NCBI RefSeq assembly: GCF_900105115.1
Contig: NZ_FNRV01000001.1
Location: forward strand, 1,364,001 to 1,428,000
DNA length: 64,000 nt
Direction of reading: 5' to 3'
Origin: Pseudomonas mohnii
GTDB lineage: Bacteria > Pseudomonadota > Gammaproteobacteria > Pseudomonadales > Pseudomonadaceae
The notes beneath the pieces are model-generated. The model was given only the letters and a program-made list of their open reading frames with translations, had not been told where the DNA came from and searched no databases. This document shows positions 46,455 through 54,649 of this stretch, in pieces (position 1 is the stretch's first letter; each line of letters begins with the position of its first letter). The translations under genes and the position numbers were made by a program.

Positions 46455-46482
46455 GTAGGAGCCAGCTTGCCGGCACCTACAG
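46455..46482. repeat. Single REP-like palindrome
   Basis: TGTAGGAGCCAGCTTGCCGG with complementary CACCTACA lies 37 bp after the PheC-like gene, in the convergent gap. Confidence 0.75.
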
Positions 46483-46500
46483 AGGTCAAACCGAACACCG

Positions 46501-46722
46501 TCAGTCGTCGTGCAGCAACCCCGAACTGTACTCGCCGAAGCTGTTGCTCAACGCATTGCCATGGAAACTCATCTTGTTGGGGTTGCTATTGGTAGGCCCC
46601 GGACCAAAGCCAGCGGACGGCACGGATTCGGCCGAATACGTTTCATGAGACGTCACACCCGAACAGGCACTCAACAGCAAAGCACCGGCGATGAGCGAGA
46701 CTTTGAAGAGGTTTGAGATCAT
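46501..46722 (-). CDS. Small lipoprotein
   Basis: The 73-residue precursor has a lipoprotein signal with the lipobox LSAC (Cys20). The mature part of about 54 residues is Ser/Asn/Gly-rich with no motif I recognise. ATG at 46720-46722. It is the last coding gene before a 600-bp non-coding stretch. The function is unknown. Confidence 0.78.
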   Translation of the reverse strand: MISNLFKVSLIAGALLLSACSGVTSHETYSAESVPSAGFGPGPTNSNPNKMSFHGNALSNSFGEYSSGLLHDD

Positions 46723-46770
46723 TTTTCGGGTTCCTGTGGGGTGGGTAAGCGGAGGCTGGGTCTTGTCCGT

Positions 46771-46875
46771 TCATCCTAGGCCGCAGGTGTGTCGGGGATT
46801 ATGAAACTTTTGTTGGTTACAGCGTTGGTTCAGGTAGTGCAGTTTCTGAATGAAAAAAGGAGTGATCTTCTTCAT
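46771..46875 (-). pseudogene. Truncated small ORF that the C4-like RNA would target
   Basis: A 34-codon frame starts MKKITP at an ATG (46873-46875) with AGGA 9 nt upstream. MKKITP is, from memory, how many small DUF3077/DUF6124-type Pseudomonas proteins start, but the rest (FFIQKLHYLNQRCN onward) is unlike them. This suggests the gene lost its body. The Shine-Dalgarno overlaps the sequence complementary to the RNA loop upstream. Confidence 0.4.
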
Positions 46876-46931
46876 CAGTATCGTTCCTAGAATTGATAAA
46901 GGAACTGCCAGCATCACTTCCACATGATGGG

Positions 46932-47009
46932 TGGCAGCTGTGCGTAGGTGTGGAAGACCGGAGATCTAGGAACCCGGCGCACCCGAAAGTGCCCCGCGCA
47001 CAGCCGCCA
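46932..47009 (-). ncRNA. Candidate C4-type antisense RNA
   Basis: This is a 78-nt minus-strand element. A 13-bp closing stem (46997-47009 with 46932-46944, one G-U pair) encloses two hairpins, GCAC...GTGC and CCGG...CCGG. The second hairpin's loop holds GTTCCTAGA (46965-46973), an exact complement of TCTAGGAAC over the downstream ORF's Shine-Dalgarno (46883-46891). CTTCCACA (46949-46956) is an exact complement of TGTGGAAG downstream (46917-46924). This a'/b' to a/b layout is that of phage P1/P7 C4 RNA and its bacterial homologues. Confidence 0.65.
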
Positions 47010-47028
47010 TAATTTAACAGCAGACATG

Positions 47029-47059
47029 AAAAAAGCGCCTGCTTAAATTCAGGTGGCGC
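47029..47059 (-). terminator. Terminator of a lost gene upstream of the C4-like RNA
   Basis: On the minus strand, GCGCC and GGCGC (with inner CCTG/CAGG as an alternative) form a hairpin at 47035-47059 followed by TTTTTT (47029-47034). Confidence 0.6.
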
Positions 47060-47068
47060 CTTGTGCGC

Positions 47069-47131
47069 CTAGATCTTGTGAAGGGCTTCCACACCCTTGT
47101 CGCTGATTTTGCAGCGACTGTAGAAGGGTAT
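47069..47131 (-). pseudogene. Short 3' remnant of a decayed gene
   Basis: Twenty codons ending in TAG 10 bp before the terminator read CKISDKGVEALHKI, which looks like a real protein C-terminus, with an in-frame stop just upstream. It is too short to identify. The rest of 47132-47328 before dusA shows no gene. Confidence 0.25.
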
Positions 47132-47328
47132 CTATCGGGGTGGCTAGAGGAATAACAATATGGGCAATGTCGACGCGAGTTGAGGGAGATTTCCTACATT
47201 TGCGATATGGCATCAACGGCGTGGAAGTTCACAAGGCGCGGTTGCATTACCTCGAACGTGAATCTCAGCGAATAGCCCAATCCTGTTAAACTCCCCCACC
47301 TCCCAGCCTCACCGATTCCAGATCCCCA

Positions 47329-48324
47329 ATGTCCGTAACCAACGCCAAGCCTGCCCCGCTCTCCCGTCGTTTTTCCGTCGCACCGATGATGGATTGGACC
47401 GACCGCCATTGCCGTTTCTTCCTGCGCCTACTCTCAAAAAACGCCCTCCTCTACACCGAAATGGTCACCACCGGCGCTCTGCTCAATGGCGATCACGAGC
47501 GTTTCCTGCGCCATAACGAAGCCGAGCATCCGCTCGCGTTGCAGCTCGGCGGCAGCGTTCCGCTGGATCTGGCCGCCTGCGCCCGCATGGCCCAGGACCA
47601 CGGCTACGACGAGGTGAACCTGAATGTCGGCTGCCCGAGTGATCGGGTGCAGAACAACATGATCGGTGCGTGCCTGATGGGGCATCCGCAGTTGGTGGCT
47701 GATTGTGTGAAGGCGATGCGTGATGCGGTGTCGATTCCGGTGACGGTGAAGCATCGCATCGGTATCAATGGGCGGGACAGTTACGAAGAGTTGTGTGATT
47801 TCGTGGGGACGGTTCGGGATGCCGGGTGCACCAGTTTTACCGTGCATGCGCGGATTGCGATTCTGGAGGGGTTGTCGCCGAAGGAGAACCGTGACATTCC
47901 GCCCCTGCGTTATGACGTGGCGGCGCAGTTGAAGGCGGATTTTCCGGAGCTGGAGATCATTCTCAACGGCGGCATCAAGACGCTGGAAGCCTGTCACGAG
48001 CATTTGCAGACGTTCGACGGTGTGATGCTGGGTCGTGAGGCGTATCACAACCCTTATGTAATGGCCGAGGTGGACCAGCAGTTGTTCGGCAGCAAGGCGC
48101 CGGTGATCACTCGCGCCGAGGCGTTGGCGCAATTGCGGCCTTATATTGCTGCGCACATCAATGCCGGCGGTTCGATGCACCACATTACCCGGCATGTGCT
48201 CGGCCTGGGCACCGGGTTTCCGGGTGCGCGCAAATTCCGGCAGTTGCTGTCGGTGGATATCCACAAGGCCAAAGACCCGCTGGCGTTGCTGGATCAGGCG
48301 GCGGCGTTGCTCGAAGGGCGCTGA
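47329..48324 (+). CDS. dusA: tRNA-dihydrouridine(20/20a) synthase
   Basis: The 331-residue flavoenzyme reduces U20 and U20a of tRNA. FSVAPMMDWTDRHCRFFLRL and LNVGCPSDRVQNN (catalytic Cys102) are DusA signatures, as are VKHRIGING and TVHARIAILEGLSPKENR. It is followed by tal, and the dusA-tal-rssC-rssB order is the usual one in Pseudomonas. Confidence 0.96.
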   Translation: MSVTNAKPAPLSRRFSVAPMMDWTDRHCRFFLRLLSKNALLYTEMVTTGALLNGDHERFLRHNEAEHPLALQLGGSVPLDLAACARMAQDHGYDEVNLNVGCPSDRVQNNMIGACLMGHPQLVADCVKAMRDAVSIPVTVKHRIGINGRDSYEELCDFVGTVRDAGCTSFTVHARIAILEGLSPKENRDIPPLRYDVAAQLKADFPELEIILNGGIKTLEACHEHLQTFDGVMLGREAYHNPYVMAEVDQQLFGSKAPVITRAEALAQLRPYIAAHINAGGSMHHITRHVLGLGTGFPGARKFRQLLSVDIHKAKDPLALLDQAAALLEGR

Positions 48325-48502
48325 CGGTCGGTTGCTTTGAACCTGTGGTCTGTTTTGGCATCGTATTTACCGATACCGCGCCCCGCCTTTCAAACAGCCG
48401 TTTTCAGGTTGTTGCCGCAGGGGCCATCGATACACGTAAGCGCCCTTGAGTGGCTGTCAGCGCTCGGGTAATGTCATCAGACCCATAGGACAGAGCACGC
48501 CC

Positions 48503-49429
48503 ATGACTTCCAAGCTGGAACAACTCAAACAAATGACCACCGTCGTTGCCGACACCGGCGACTTCGAAGCAATCGCTCGGGTTAAACCGGTAGACGCCAC
48601 CACCAACCCTTCCCTGCTGCTCAAAGCGGCGGCGATTCCTGCTTACGCCGAATTGCTGAACGCTTGCGCCAACGACTGCAAGGGCGATGTGGGCCTGGCC
48701 AGCGACCGGTTTGGCGTTGCAGTGGGTCAAGAAATCCTGAAAGTGATCCCGGGTCGCATTTCCACCGAGGTGGATGCGCGCCTGTCGTTCGACACTGACG
48801 CCGTATTGAAGCGCGCGCATCGTCTGATCGAACTGTACGAAAAGGCCGGCATCGGCCGCGACCGTGTGCTGATCAAGATCGCCTCCACCTGGGAAGGCAT
48901 CCGCGCGGCGGAGATTCTGGAAAAGGAAGGCATCCAGACCAACCTGACCCTGCTATTTTCCTTCGCTCAGGCGGCTGCTTGCGCTGACGCCGGGGTGTTC
49001 CTGATTTCGCCGTTCGTGGGCCGTATCTACGACTGGTACAAGAAAGCCAACGGCAACGACTACACCGGCGCGGACGATCCGGGCGTGCAGTCGGTGACGC
49101 GCATCTACAACTACTACAAGGCCAACGGCTACAAAACCGTCGTGATGGGCGCGAGCTTCCGCAACCTGGGCCAGATCGAACAACTGGCCGGCTGCGATCG
49201 TCTGACCATCAGCCCGGACCTGATCGACAAGCTGGCGGCGGACACTGGCAAGCTGGAGCGCAAACTGGCGCCAGGGCATGCCGGCGAAGCACGTTTGAGC
49301 CTGAATGAAGCGCAGTTCCGCTGGTTGTCCAACGAGGACGCGATGGCGACCGAGAAACTGGCTGAAGGTATTCGTCAGTTCGCGCGCGATCAGGAGAAAC
49401 TCGAAGCATTGCTGCAAGCCAAGCTGTGA
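48503..49429 (+). CDS. tal: Transaldolase
   Basis: Non-oxidative pentose phosphate enzyme that moves a dihydroxyacetone unit from sedoheptulose-7-phosphate to glyceraldehyde-3-phosphate. The 308-residue TIM barrel has the Schiff-base Lys125 in [12 protein letters not shown] and the DATTNPSLL start. It belongs to the E. coli TalB-like class 1. ATG at 48503 is chosen over an in-frame start at 48446, since homology starts at [13 protein letters not shown] terminator follows at 49451-49478. Confidence 0.96.
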   Translation: MTSKLEQLKQMTTVVADTGDFEAIARVKPVDATTNPSLLLKAAAIPAYAELLNACANDCKGDVGLASDRFGVAVGQEILKVIPGRISTEVDARLSFDTDAVLKRAHRLIELYEKAGIGRDRVLIKIASTWEGIRAAEILEKEGIQTNLTLLFSFAQAAACADAGVFLISPFVGRIYDWYKKANGNDYTGADDPGVQSVTRIYNYYKANGYKTVVMGASFRNLGQIEQLAGCDRLTISPDLIDKLAADTGKLERKLAPGHAGEARLSLNEAQFRWLSNEDAMATEKLAEGIRQFARDQEKLEALLQAKL

Positions 49430-49450
49430 TCTAGTTCAGCGCACGTGCAA

Positions 49451-49478
49451 AAAGGGCGAACCATTGGGTTCGCCCTTT
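49451..49478 (+). terminator. Terminator after tal
   Basis: The stem AAAGGGCGAACC/GGGTTCGCCCTTT with a 3-nt loop is followed by a run of T on the plus strand. Confidence 0.85.
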
Positions 49479-49524
49479 TTTTGCGCATCAGGCAATAGGT
49501 TGGCTTCGCAAGGGCCTCAGGGGA

Positions 49525-50007
49525 TCAATGCCGCTCCAACGCATTCACCAGATCATGGAACGCTTCGCGATTATGGTCGTTCAGCCCCATGAGGATCTTG
49601 TGCGCTTCCAGCACCTTGATTCGCACCACTTCTTCCGACTGGTCCTGATCCGGCAGGTCGTCCAGGCATTCCGGGCACGGCACGGGCTTGTCAACGATGT
49701 TGAACACTTGCTCGAAGCCCATGGACTGCAGCAGCCGGGTGATGTCTTCGTGGGTGGTGACGACGGTCGGCAGCAGACCGACCTTTTGCCGCGAGAGAAT
49801 CGACAGCTTGGCCAGAAGGCCAAGGGTGGTGCTGTCGATGCTGCGGGTTTCAGTCAGGTCGATCACGATGGTGTTGAAATTCAACGCCGTGAAGATCCGA
49901 TCAATAGTCGCATCCAACGCCGAACACAGGGTCAGGCGAACTTCACCGACGAACTTGAGGACGAAGGTGCCGTCCTGCTCGGCGAACTGGATTCTACCGG
50001 TACTCAT
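49525..50007 (-). CDS. rssC: STAS-domain anti-anti-sigma-type protein, RssC
   Basis: The 160-residue protein has a STAS domain (about residues 1-110). It contains the DLTETRSIDSTTLGLLAKL helix with the conserved Ser/Thr used for phospho-switching (Ser56 or Ser59 region), then a Cys-containing linker (CPECLDDL) and an acidic helical tail. It is translationally coupled to rssB by TAATG overlap of 1 nt. RssB dephosphorylates RssC in Pseudomonas, and the pair adjusts the general stress sigma factor RpoS. The name follows the conserved neighbour tal. Confidence 0.88.
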   Translation of the reverse strand: MSTGRIQFAEQDGTFVLKFVGEVRLTLCSALDATIDRIFTALNFNTIVIDLTETRSIDSTTLGLLAKLSILSRQKVGLLPTVVTTHEDITRLLQSMGFEQVFNIVDKPVPCPECLDDLPDQDQSEEVVRIKVLEAHKILMGLNDHNREAFHDLVNALERH

Positions 50008-51188
50008 TAAAGATTCCTGCTCAACACCAACAGGGCGATATCATCCGGCATCTCCCCTAGCGTGGCCAATCCAAAAACCTGCCGCAGACCATCCAGGCTG
50101 CCGCCCGCCGCCTTGACCCGTTGGGGCAATGCAGCTTCTTTTTCTTTGAGTGTGGGTTCTGGCAAAAGGTCCAGAATGCCATCGGACATCAGCGTCAGGC
50201 TGAAGGTCGGTGGCAGTTCCAGCACGTGGTCTTCGTAGGTGGCTTCGTTGAAGAGGCCCACCGGCAGGCCACGCCCTTCCAGATAACGAACACTGTCGGG
50301 TGTGTACAACACTGGCAACGGCAAATGACCACCGATGCTATAGGTCAACAAACCTGTCTCCTCGTCGATGACTCCACCGACCATTGTGACGTGTTTACCC
50401 AGCTTACAACTGATCAGGCCCCGGTTGATATGACCAAGAACCTCTGAAGGCTTGAATTCCGGCAATGTACCGCTGCGCTTGGACTCGAACAGCAGGCGCG
50501 TGGTCATGAACTTCAACAGCACGGTGACGAAGGCTGAAGAGGCGCCATGCCCGGAAACGTCCGCCAGGTAGAACGCCACCCGGCGCTCGTCGACGCGGAA
50601 ATAGTCGACGAAATCACCCGACAGGTACAGCGACGGGATGATCTGGTGAGCAAACTTGAACTCGTCGATGGTCCAGGGGCTGACCGGCAGCATGTTCATC
50701 TGCACCTGGCGACCGGCGTTCTGGTCTTCCTGGAGCAGGTTCAGACTGGCGGCGAGCTCACGGTTGGCCTTCTCCAGCTTCTCGCGGTAGCGCTGGTTTT
50801 CCAGCAGCAGGCGCGCACGATCCAGGGCCCGACGCACAGAGTGCTCGAGCACGGCCAGATCTTCGAGAGGCTTGATCAGGTAATCCGCTGCGCCCAGGCG
50901 CAACGCTTCGACCGCGTCGTTCATCACACCGGCGCCCGACACCACGATCACCGGCGTTTGCGGCGACAGCTCGGTCACCTGGCGGATGAGTTCGAGCCCG
51001 CCCATCTGCGGCATGCGCAGATCGCAGATCACCAAGTCGGGCTTGTCTTGCTCGAATACCTGAAGGCCCTGCTGGCCATTGCTGGCCTGCAAGACGCTGA
51101 AACCACTGTCTTCCAAATAGGCGGCGAGACTCGCGCGCACTACCTCGTCATCATCGATTATCAGCAGCGTGGCACTGGTTTTTGGCAT
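50007..51188 (-). CDS. rssB: Response regulator with PP2C phosphatase domain, RssB
   Basis: The 393-residue protein has an N-terminal receiver domain (Asp56 in DLVICDLRMPQ, Lys near 105), a coiled coil (about 125-160) and a C-terminal SpoIIE-type PP2C phosphatase (about 165-390) with YFRVDERRVAFYLADVSGHGASSAF and LTLMSDGILDLL. Unlike HsbR proteins, it has no HATPase domain. It dephosphorylates RssC and, in Pseudomonas, influences RpoS stability. It is upstream of rssC with a 1-nt overlap. The 275-bp gap upstream to the PilZ gene has no other gene. Confidence 0.9.
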   Translation of the reverse strand: MPKTSATLLIIDDDEVVRASLAAYLEDSGFSVLQASNGQQGLQVFEQDKPDLVICDLRMPQMGGLELIRQVTELSPQTPVIVVSGAGVMNDAVEALRLGAADYLIKPLEDLAVLEHSVRRALDRARLLLENQRYREKLEKANRELAASLNLLQEDQNAGRQVQMNMLPVSPWTIDEFKFAHQIIPSLYLSGDFVDYFRVDERRVAFYLADVSGHGASSAFVTVLLKFMTTRLLFESKRSGTLPEFKPSEVLGHINRGLISCKLGKHVTMVGGVIDEETGLLTYSIGGHLPLPVLYTPDSVRYLEGRGLPVGLFNEATYEDHVLELPPTFSLTLMSDGILDLLPEPTLKEKEAALPQRVKAAGGSLDGLRQVFGLATLGEMPDDIALLVLSRNL

Positions 51189-51463
51189 GTGGGCAAACGG
51201 CGCCAGAATTAGGTTGGCGTAGCGGCTCGGGTTTTGGCCCGGCTCAAACTACTGGATTCGCTTTCTAGCCTCTCTGTCGCACTGTTTTCGAGCATTTGCC
51301 CTACACGCATGTACACCAGAGGTGCCCTTCTAAGGCGCAGACGGTACTCCCATCCGCGAGGCGTTTCAAGCTCACGCCGATGGTCGCTTGAGGTCTACAC
51401 TTGTCAAATCACCGAGAGTTATAAGAACCGTCAAAACCGTAACCCAATGGAAGGATCAAACCC

Positions 51464-51763
51464 ATGAGCCAAACCCGTCGAGACTATAGCGAAAAGCGCG
51501 ATTACATCCGCATGCGGGTCGATGCCGATGTGTCACTGATTCATGAGGGGGATGAGGTGCCAGCCGTCTGTATCGACCTTTCCAGCAGTGGCATGCAGCT
51601 TCAGGCGCAGCGCTCGTTCAGGGTCGGTGACCGGCTACTTGTACGCATCGAATCCGAGCATCAAGCGTTGAAAGGGCTCGAAGCCGACACCGAGGTGGTG
51701 TGGGTGAACGAACCGGAAGACGGCAATCAGAAACTCGGCCTTACAATATTGAGAATGAAATAA
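51464..51763 (+). CDS. PilZ-domain cyclic-di-GMP-binding protein (99 aa)
   Basis: The single-domain PilZ protein has the RxxxR motif in RDYIR (Arg12, Arg16) and DxSxxG in DLSSSG (38-43), the two c-di-GMP-binding motifs. AAGGATCAAACCC precedes the ATG. It is next to rssB in a divergent position. As a stand-alone receptor it must act through a partner, which is not encoded nearby. The conserved position in Pseudomonas is between rssB and mlaA. Confidence 0.9.
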   Translation: MSQTRRDYSEKRDYIRMRVDADVSLIHEGDEVPAVCIDLSSSGMQLQAQRSFRVGDRLLVRIESEHQALKGLEADTEVVWVNEPEDGNQKLGLTILRMK

Positions 51764-51783
51764 CGTCGCTCCAGACGAAAAAA

Positions 51784-51804
51784 AGCGGCCCGATGACGGC
51801 CGCT
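51784..51804. terminator. Bidirectional terminator between the PilZ gene and mlaA
   Basis: The stem AGCGGCC/GGCCGCT extends through flanking A4/T4. It reads into TTTTTTG on the plus strand and TTTTTTTCG on the minus strand, serving both convergent genes. Confidence 0.85.
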
Positions 51805-51826
51805 TTTTTGTTTTATCGGTCAGGAT

Positions 51827-52516
51827 TTAAAAATCGTCTTCGACCTGACCGTCCTTGACCTTGAATTCGCGGTTCTGCAAGTACGCGTTACGGATGAAGG
51901 TGTACTTGTCGCCAGTGATCAATTTCTCGCTCGACAGCAGGTTGGCGCGGGTGTCAGTGACATCCAGGACGAAGAACGAGTTACGCACCGGCACGTCATT
52001 CACATAGCGGTAAGCGCCAGTGTAGGTGTCGACGAATTTCGAGGGCGCGTCACGCACGGTGCTCGGGCCGAAGAACGGCAGCATCACATAAGGACCACTG
52101 CCCACGCCCCAATAACCAAGCGTCTGGCCGAAGTCTTCATCATTGCGATGCAAGCCCATCTTGGTGCCGACATCGATGAAACCCAACAGGCCGAAGGTGG
52201 TGTTGAAAATCAGGCGTGCAGTATCGACACCGGCGGCGGCTGGCTTGGCTTGCAGCAGGTCGTTGGCCAGGTTGCGCACATCACCGATGTTCTGGAAGAA
52301 GTTATGAATGCCGTCTTCGACAAACTGCGGCGTCACGTACTGATAGCCCTGGGCCAAAGGCTTCAGCGCATAGGTGTCGAGTACGTCGTTGAACTTGTAG
52401 ATCGGGCGGTTGATGCTTTCCCAAGGATCGTCTTCCGACGCTGCCTGGGCAACGAACGGAACCAGCAACGCGCTGGCGCACACACAAAGCTGAGCTAGAT
52501 GATTGCTCCAGCGCAT
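51827..52516 (-). CDS. mlaA: MlaA/VacJ family outer-membrane lipid-asymmetry protein
   Basis: The 229-residue protein belongs to the Mla phospholipid-retrograde pathway and extracts mislocalised phospholipid from the outer leaflet. DPWESINRPIYKFNDVLD and GLLGFIDVGTKMGLHRNDEDFGQTLGYWGVG are family hallmarks (DPWESINRPIYKFND visible). ATG at 52514-52516 has AGGAG upstream; longer in-frame starts are rejected. The N-terminal signal (LCVCASALLVPFVAQA) has no clear lipobox, and cleavage after AQA is more likely than lipidation, unlike the E. coli lipoprotein. Confidence 0.92.
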   Translation of the reverse strand: MRWSNHLAQLCVCASALLVPFVAQAASEDDPWESINRPIYKFNDVLDTYALKPLAQGYQYVTPQFVEDGIHNFFQNIGDVRNLANDLLQAKPAAAGVDTARLIFNTTFGLLGFIDVGTKMGLHRNDEDFGQTLGYWGVGSGPYVMLPFFGPSTVRDAPSKFVDTYTGAYRYVNDVPVRNSFFVLDVTDTRANLLSSEKLITGDKYTFIRNAYLQNREFKVKDGQVEDDF

Positions 52517-52717
52517 AGAAAAACTCCTTGGATTGTACTGACACGGACGCATTGGCCCGGCGGAAAGACCATCAGTATAAGACGGAAAGACTGCTTTAGG
52601 CATCATCAGGCCACTGGCGCCGCAGATGATTCTGCATCGATTGCGAGCCATTCACACCCATGTCACTCAACTGTCACCGTCGTCGCTTAGCCTTGAGGCT
52701 ATTTCAGGGACGTTGAC

Positions 52718-53338
52718 ATGCCGCACGCTGAAACCTCACCTCAACCTGCGCCGCGCCTGACCGCCGTGCTGTTCGGCCTCAGTGGCTGCCTGGTGGATTT
52801 CGGCGCCCGTACGCGCCTGAACGGTGGCCACGCGGCCGAGCACGCCGAGGCCACGCCCGGCGCCCTGAAGAGTCTGCGCAGCTTGCAGCATCAACAGATT
52901 CCCTGCGCCTGGCTCGACGAACTGCCCTCCTCCCTCAGCCTTCCGTTGGCCGCCGCCCTGCCGGAATGGATCAAACCTTCGCAACACCTCGAAACAATCA
53001 ATCCTTGGCCGGCGCCGCACGCCTGCTGGCAAGCGTTGATGGCGCTGAACGTCGAGAAGCTGGATGGCTGCGTGCTGGTCAGCGGCGAACCGCGCTTGCT
53101 GCAAGCCGGGCTCAATGCCGGCCTGTGGACGATCGGCCTGGCGTCCTGCGGCTCGCTTTGCGGGATGTCGCCCATCGAATGGCAGGCGCTGTCGCCTCAA
53201 GAGCGCGATCTGAAACGCGGTAAGGCAACGATGCAACTTTTCGCCCTGGGCGTGCATTCGGTGATCGATCACCTGGATGAGCTCGACACCTGCCTGGCCG
53301 ATATCAGCCTGCGCCGGCTCAAAGGCGAAAAGCCCTGA
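52718..53338 (+). CDS. PhnX-like HAD protein lacking the nucleophile Asp
   Basis: The 206-residue protein resembles phosphonoacetaldehyde hydrolase. AVLFGLSGCLVDFG aligns with the PhnX motif of hydrophobic strand, D-W-A-G-T-T-V-D-F-G. The nucleophile Asp becomes Gly20 while the trailing VDFG is kept. The C-terminal part (GLNAGLWTIGLASCGSLCG, then EWQAL) also matches PhnX. Without the Asp it should not be a hydrolase. It is followed 110 bp later by a DUF4404 gene, a pairing common in Pseudomonas. The function is unknown. Confidence 0.8.
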   Translation: MPHAETSPQPAPRLTAVLFGLSGCLVDFGARTRLNGGHAAEHAEATPGALKSLRSLQHQQIPCAWLDELPSSLSLPLAAALPEWIKPSQHLETINPWPAPHACWQALMALNVEKLDGCVLVSGEPRLLQAGLNAGLWTIGLASCGSLCGMSPIEWQALSPQERDLKRGKATMQLFALGVHSVIDHLDELDTCLADISLRRLKGEKP

Positions 53339-53447
53339 TCGAGATCATGCAGGTTAGGCGGGAGTGGATTAATCTAAAGGTCAGCCATAGACCTTTGGCG
53401 CGCCATCGCGGTCTATGCCAATGCCAATCGATAAAAGGAAGAACGCA

Positions 53448-53711
53448 ATGCCTGCCCGCGAACTGCAAGAACAGCTCAATGCCCTGCGCGAGCAATTGGA
53501 ACAGAATCCTCCGCTGACAGAAGCCGAGCGCGCAGACCTGCACGCGCTGATGCAACAGATCTCGCTTGAACTTGAACTCGAAACCAAGACCAAGGATGTC
53601 AACCTCGCCGATGGCGTCAATCTGGCGGTGGAACGCTTCGAACTCGAACACCCGACCCTGGCCGGCACCCTGCGCAACATCGCGCAAGCCTTGGGCAACA
53701 TGGGGATCTGA
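53448..53711 (+). CDS. DUF4404-family protein
   Basis: The 87-residue acidic, mostly helical protein starts MPARELQEQLNALREQLEQNPP, with a leucine-heptad coiled coil over most of its length. ATG at 53448 has AAGGAAG upstream; an ATG at 53415 is less likely. It belongs to the small DUF4404 family, found next to queF in pseudomonads; the function is unknown. Confidence 0.82.
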   Translation: MPARELQEQLNALREQLEQNPPLTEAERADLHALMQQISLELELETKTKDVNLADGVNLAVERFELEHPTLAGTLRNIAQALGNMGI

Positions 53712-53720
53712 AAAAGAACC

Positions 53721-53748
53721 TTGCAGGAGCGAGCTTGCTCGCTCCTTC
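53721..53748. terminator. REP-derived hairpin between DUF4404 gene and queF
   Basis: The perfect 9-bp stem AGGAGCGAG/CTCGCTCCT with a CTTG loop lies between two convergent genes, with TTCATT after it. It probably ends the DUF4404 transcript. Confidence 0.65.
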
Positions 53749-53757
53749 ATTAGATCG

Positions 53758-54588
53758 TCATTGACGGACCAGACGATGGTTCGGCAACTGCACCTCTTCA
53801 GTACTGCGATACGGGTTGATATCCAGTCCGCCACGACGAACGTAACGCGCATAAACCGTCAACTTCTCCGGCTTCAGCAAGCGCTGCAGATCAAGGAAGA
53901 TGCGTTCCACGCACTGTTCATGGAAATCCGAGTGCTGACGGAAGCTGACGATGTATTCCAGCAAGCTCGCATGATCCAGCGCCGCGCCACGGTATTCCAC
54001 CGCCACGCTACCCCAGTCAGGCTGACGGGTGACCGGACAGTTGGACTTGAGCAGATGGCTGTGCACGCTCTCCTCCACAATGCGGCTTTCATCGCACCGC
54101 AGCAGTTCCGGACGTGGATGCTCGTAGTTGCTGACACTGATATCCAGCTCATCGATGCACACACCCGGCAACGCCACGACGCCTTCGGCCTCGACATCTT
54201 TCAGGCTGCGAATACGCACGCCGACCGGTTTGCCGGCGGCGGCGGACAGGTCTTTGACCAGCGTCGCTTCGAGGCTCGCAGTGTCGGCGAACGGTGTCTG
54301 GTTCAGGGAGTTGAGGTACAGCTTGAACGACTTCGACTCAATGATGTTCGGCGAATCCGCCGGAATGCTGAACTCACCGATGGCCACCACCGGCTTGCCC
54401 GACGGCAACAGCCACGACAATTCAAAGCAGTTCCAGAAGTCCACGCCCTTGTACGGCAGGGTTTCAGCCGTCAGGCCCAGCTCGGCCCACTTCGCAGTAC
54501 GCGGAATCGGGAACAGCAAGGACGGCGTGTAAGTGGCGATGTATTCGCTGGATTTGCCCAGCGGCGAGTGTTCGGCTGCGGGATGCAT
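53758..54588 (-). CDS. queF: 7-cyano-7-deazaguanine (preQ0) reductase, long type
   Basis: NADPH-dependent nitrile reduction of preQ0 to preQ1 in queuosine synthesis. The 276-residue two-domain (YqfA-type) QueF has [16 protein letters not shown], the [11 protein letters not shown] helix, the catalytic Cys in [15 protein letters not shown], and [13 protein letters not shown] at 54586-54588. I see no preQ1 riboswitch upstream. It is convergent with the DUF4404 gene. Confidence 0.96.
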   Translation of the reverse strand: MHPAAEHSPLGKSSEYIATYTPSLLFPIPRTAKWAELGLTAETLPYKGVDFWNCFELSWLLPSGKPVVAIGEFSIPADSPNIIESKSFKLYLNSLNQTPFADTASLEATLVKDLSAAAGKPVGVRIRSLKDVEAEGVVALPGVCIDELDISVSNYEHPRPELLRCDESRIVEESVHSHLLKSNCPVTRQPDWGSVAVEYRGAALDHASLLEYIVSFRQHSDFHEQCVERIFLDLQRLLKPEKLTVYARYVRRGGLDINPYRSTEEVQLPNHRLVRQ

Positions 54589-54649
54589 GGCGGAAACCTG
54601 ACTGAAGAATCAGCGGATTCTACCAGCCTTTGTTCCCGCCTTTGAGTGC

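Noticed and set aside
54589..54649. preQ1 riboswitch before queF
   Set aside because: The 60-bp region upstream of queF lacks the C-rich loop and A-rich tail of preQ1 aptamers.
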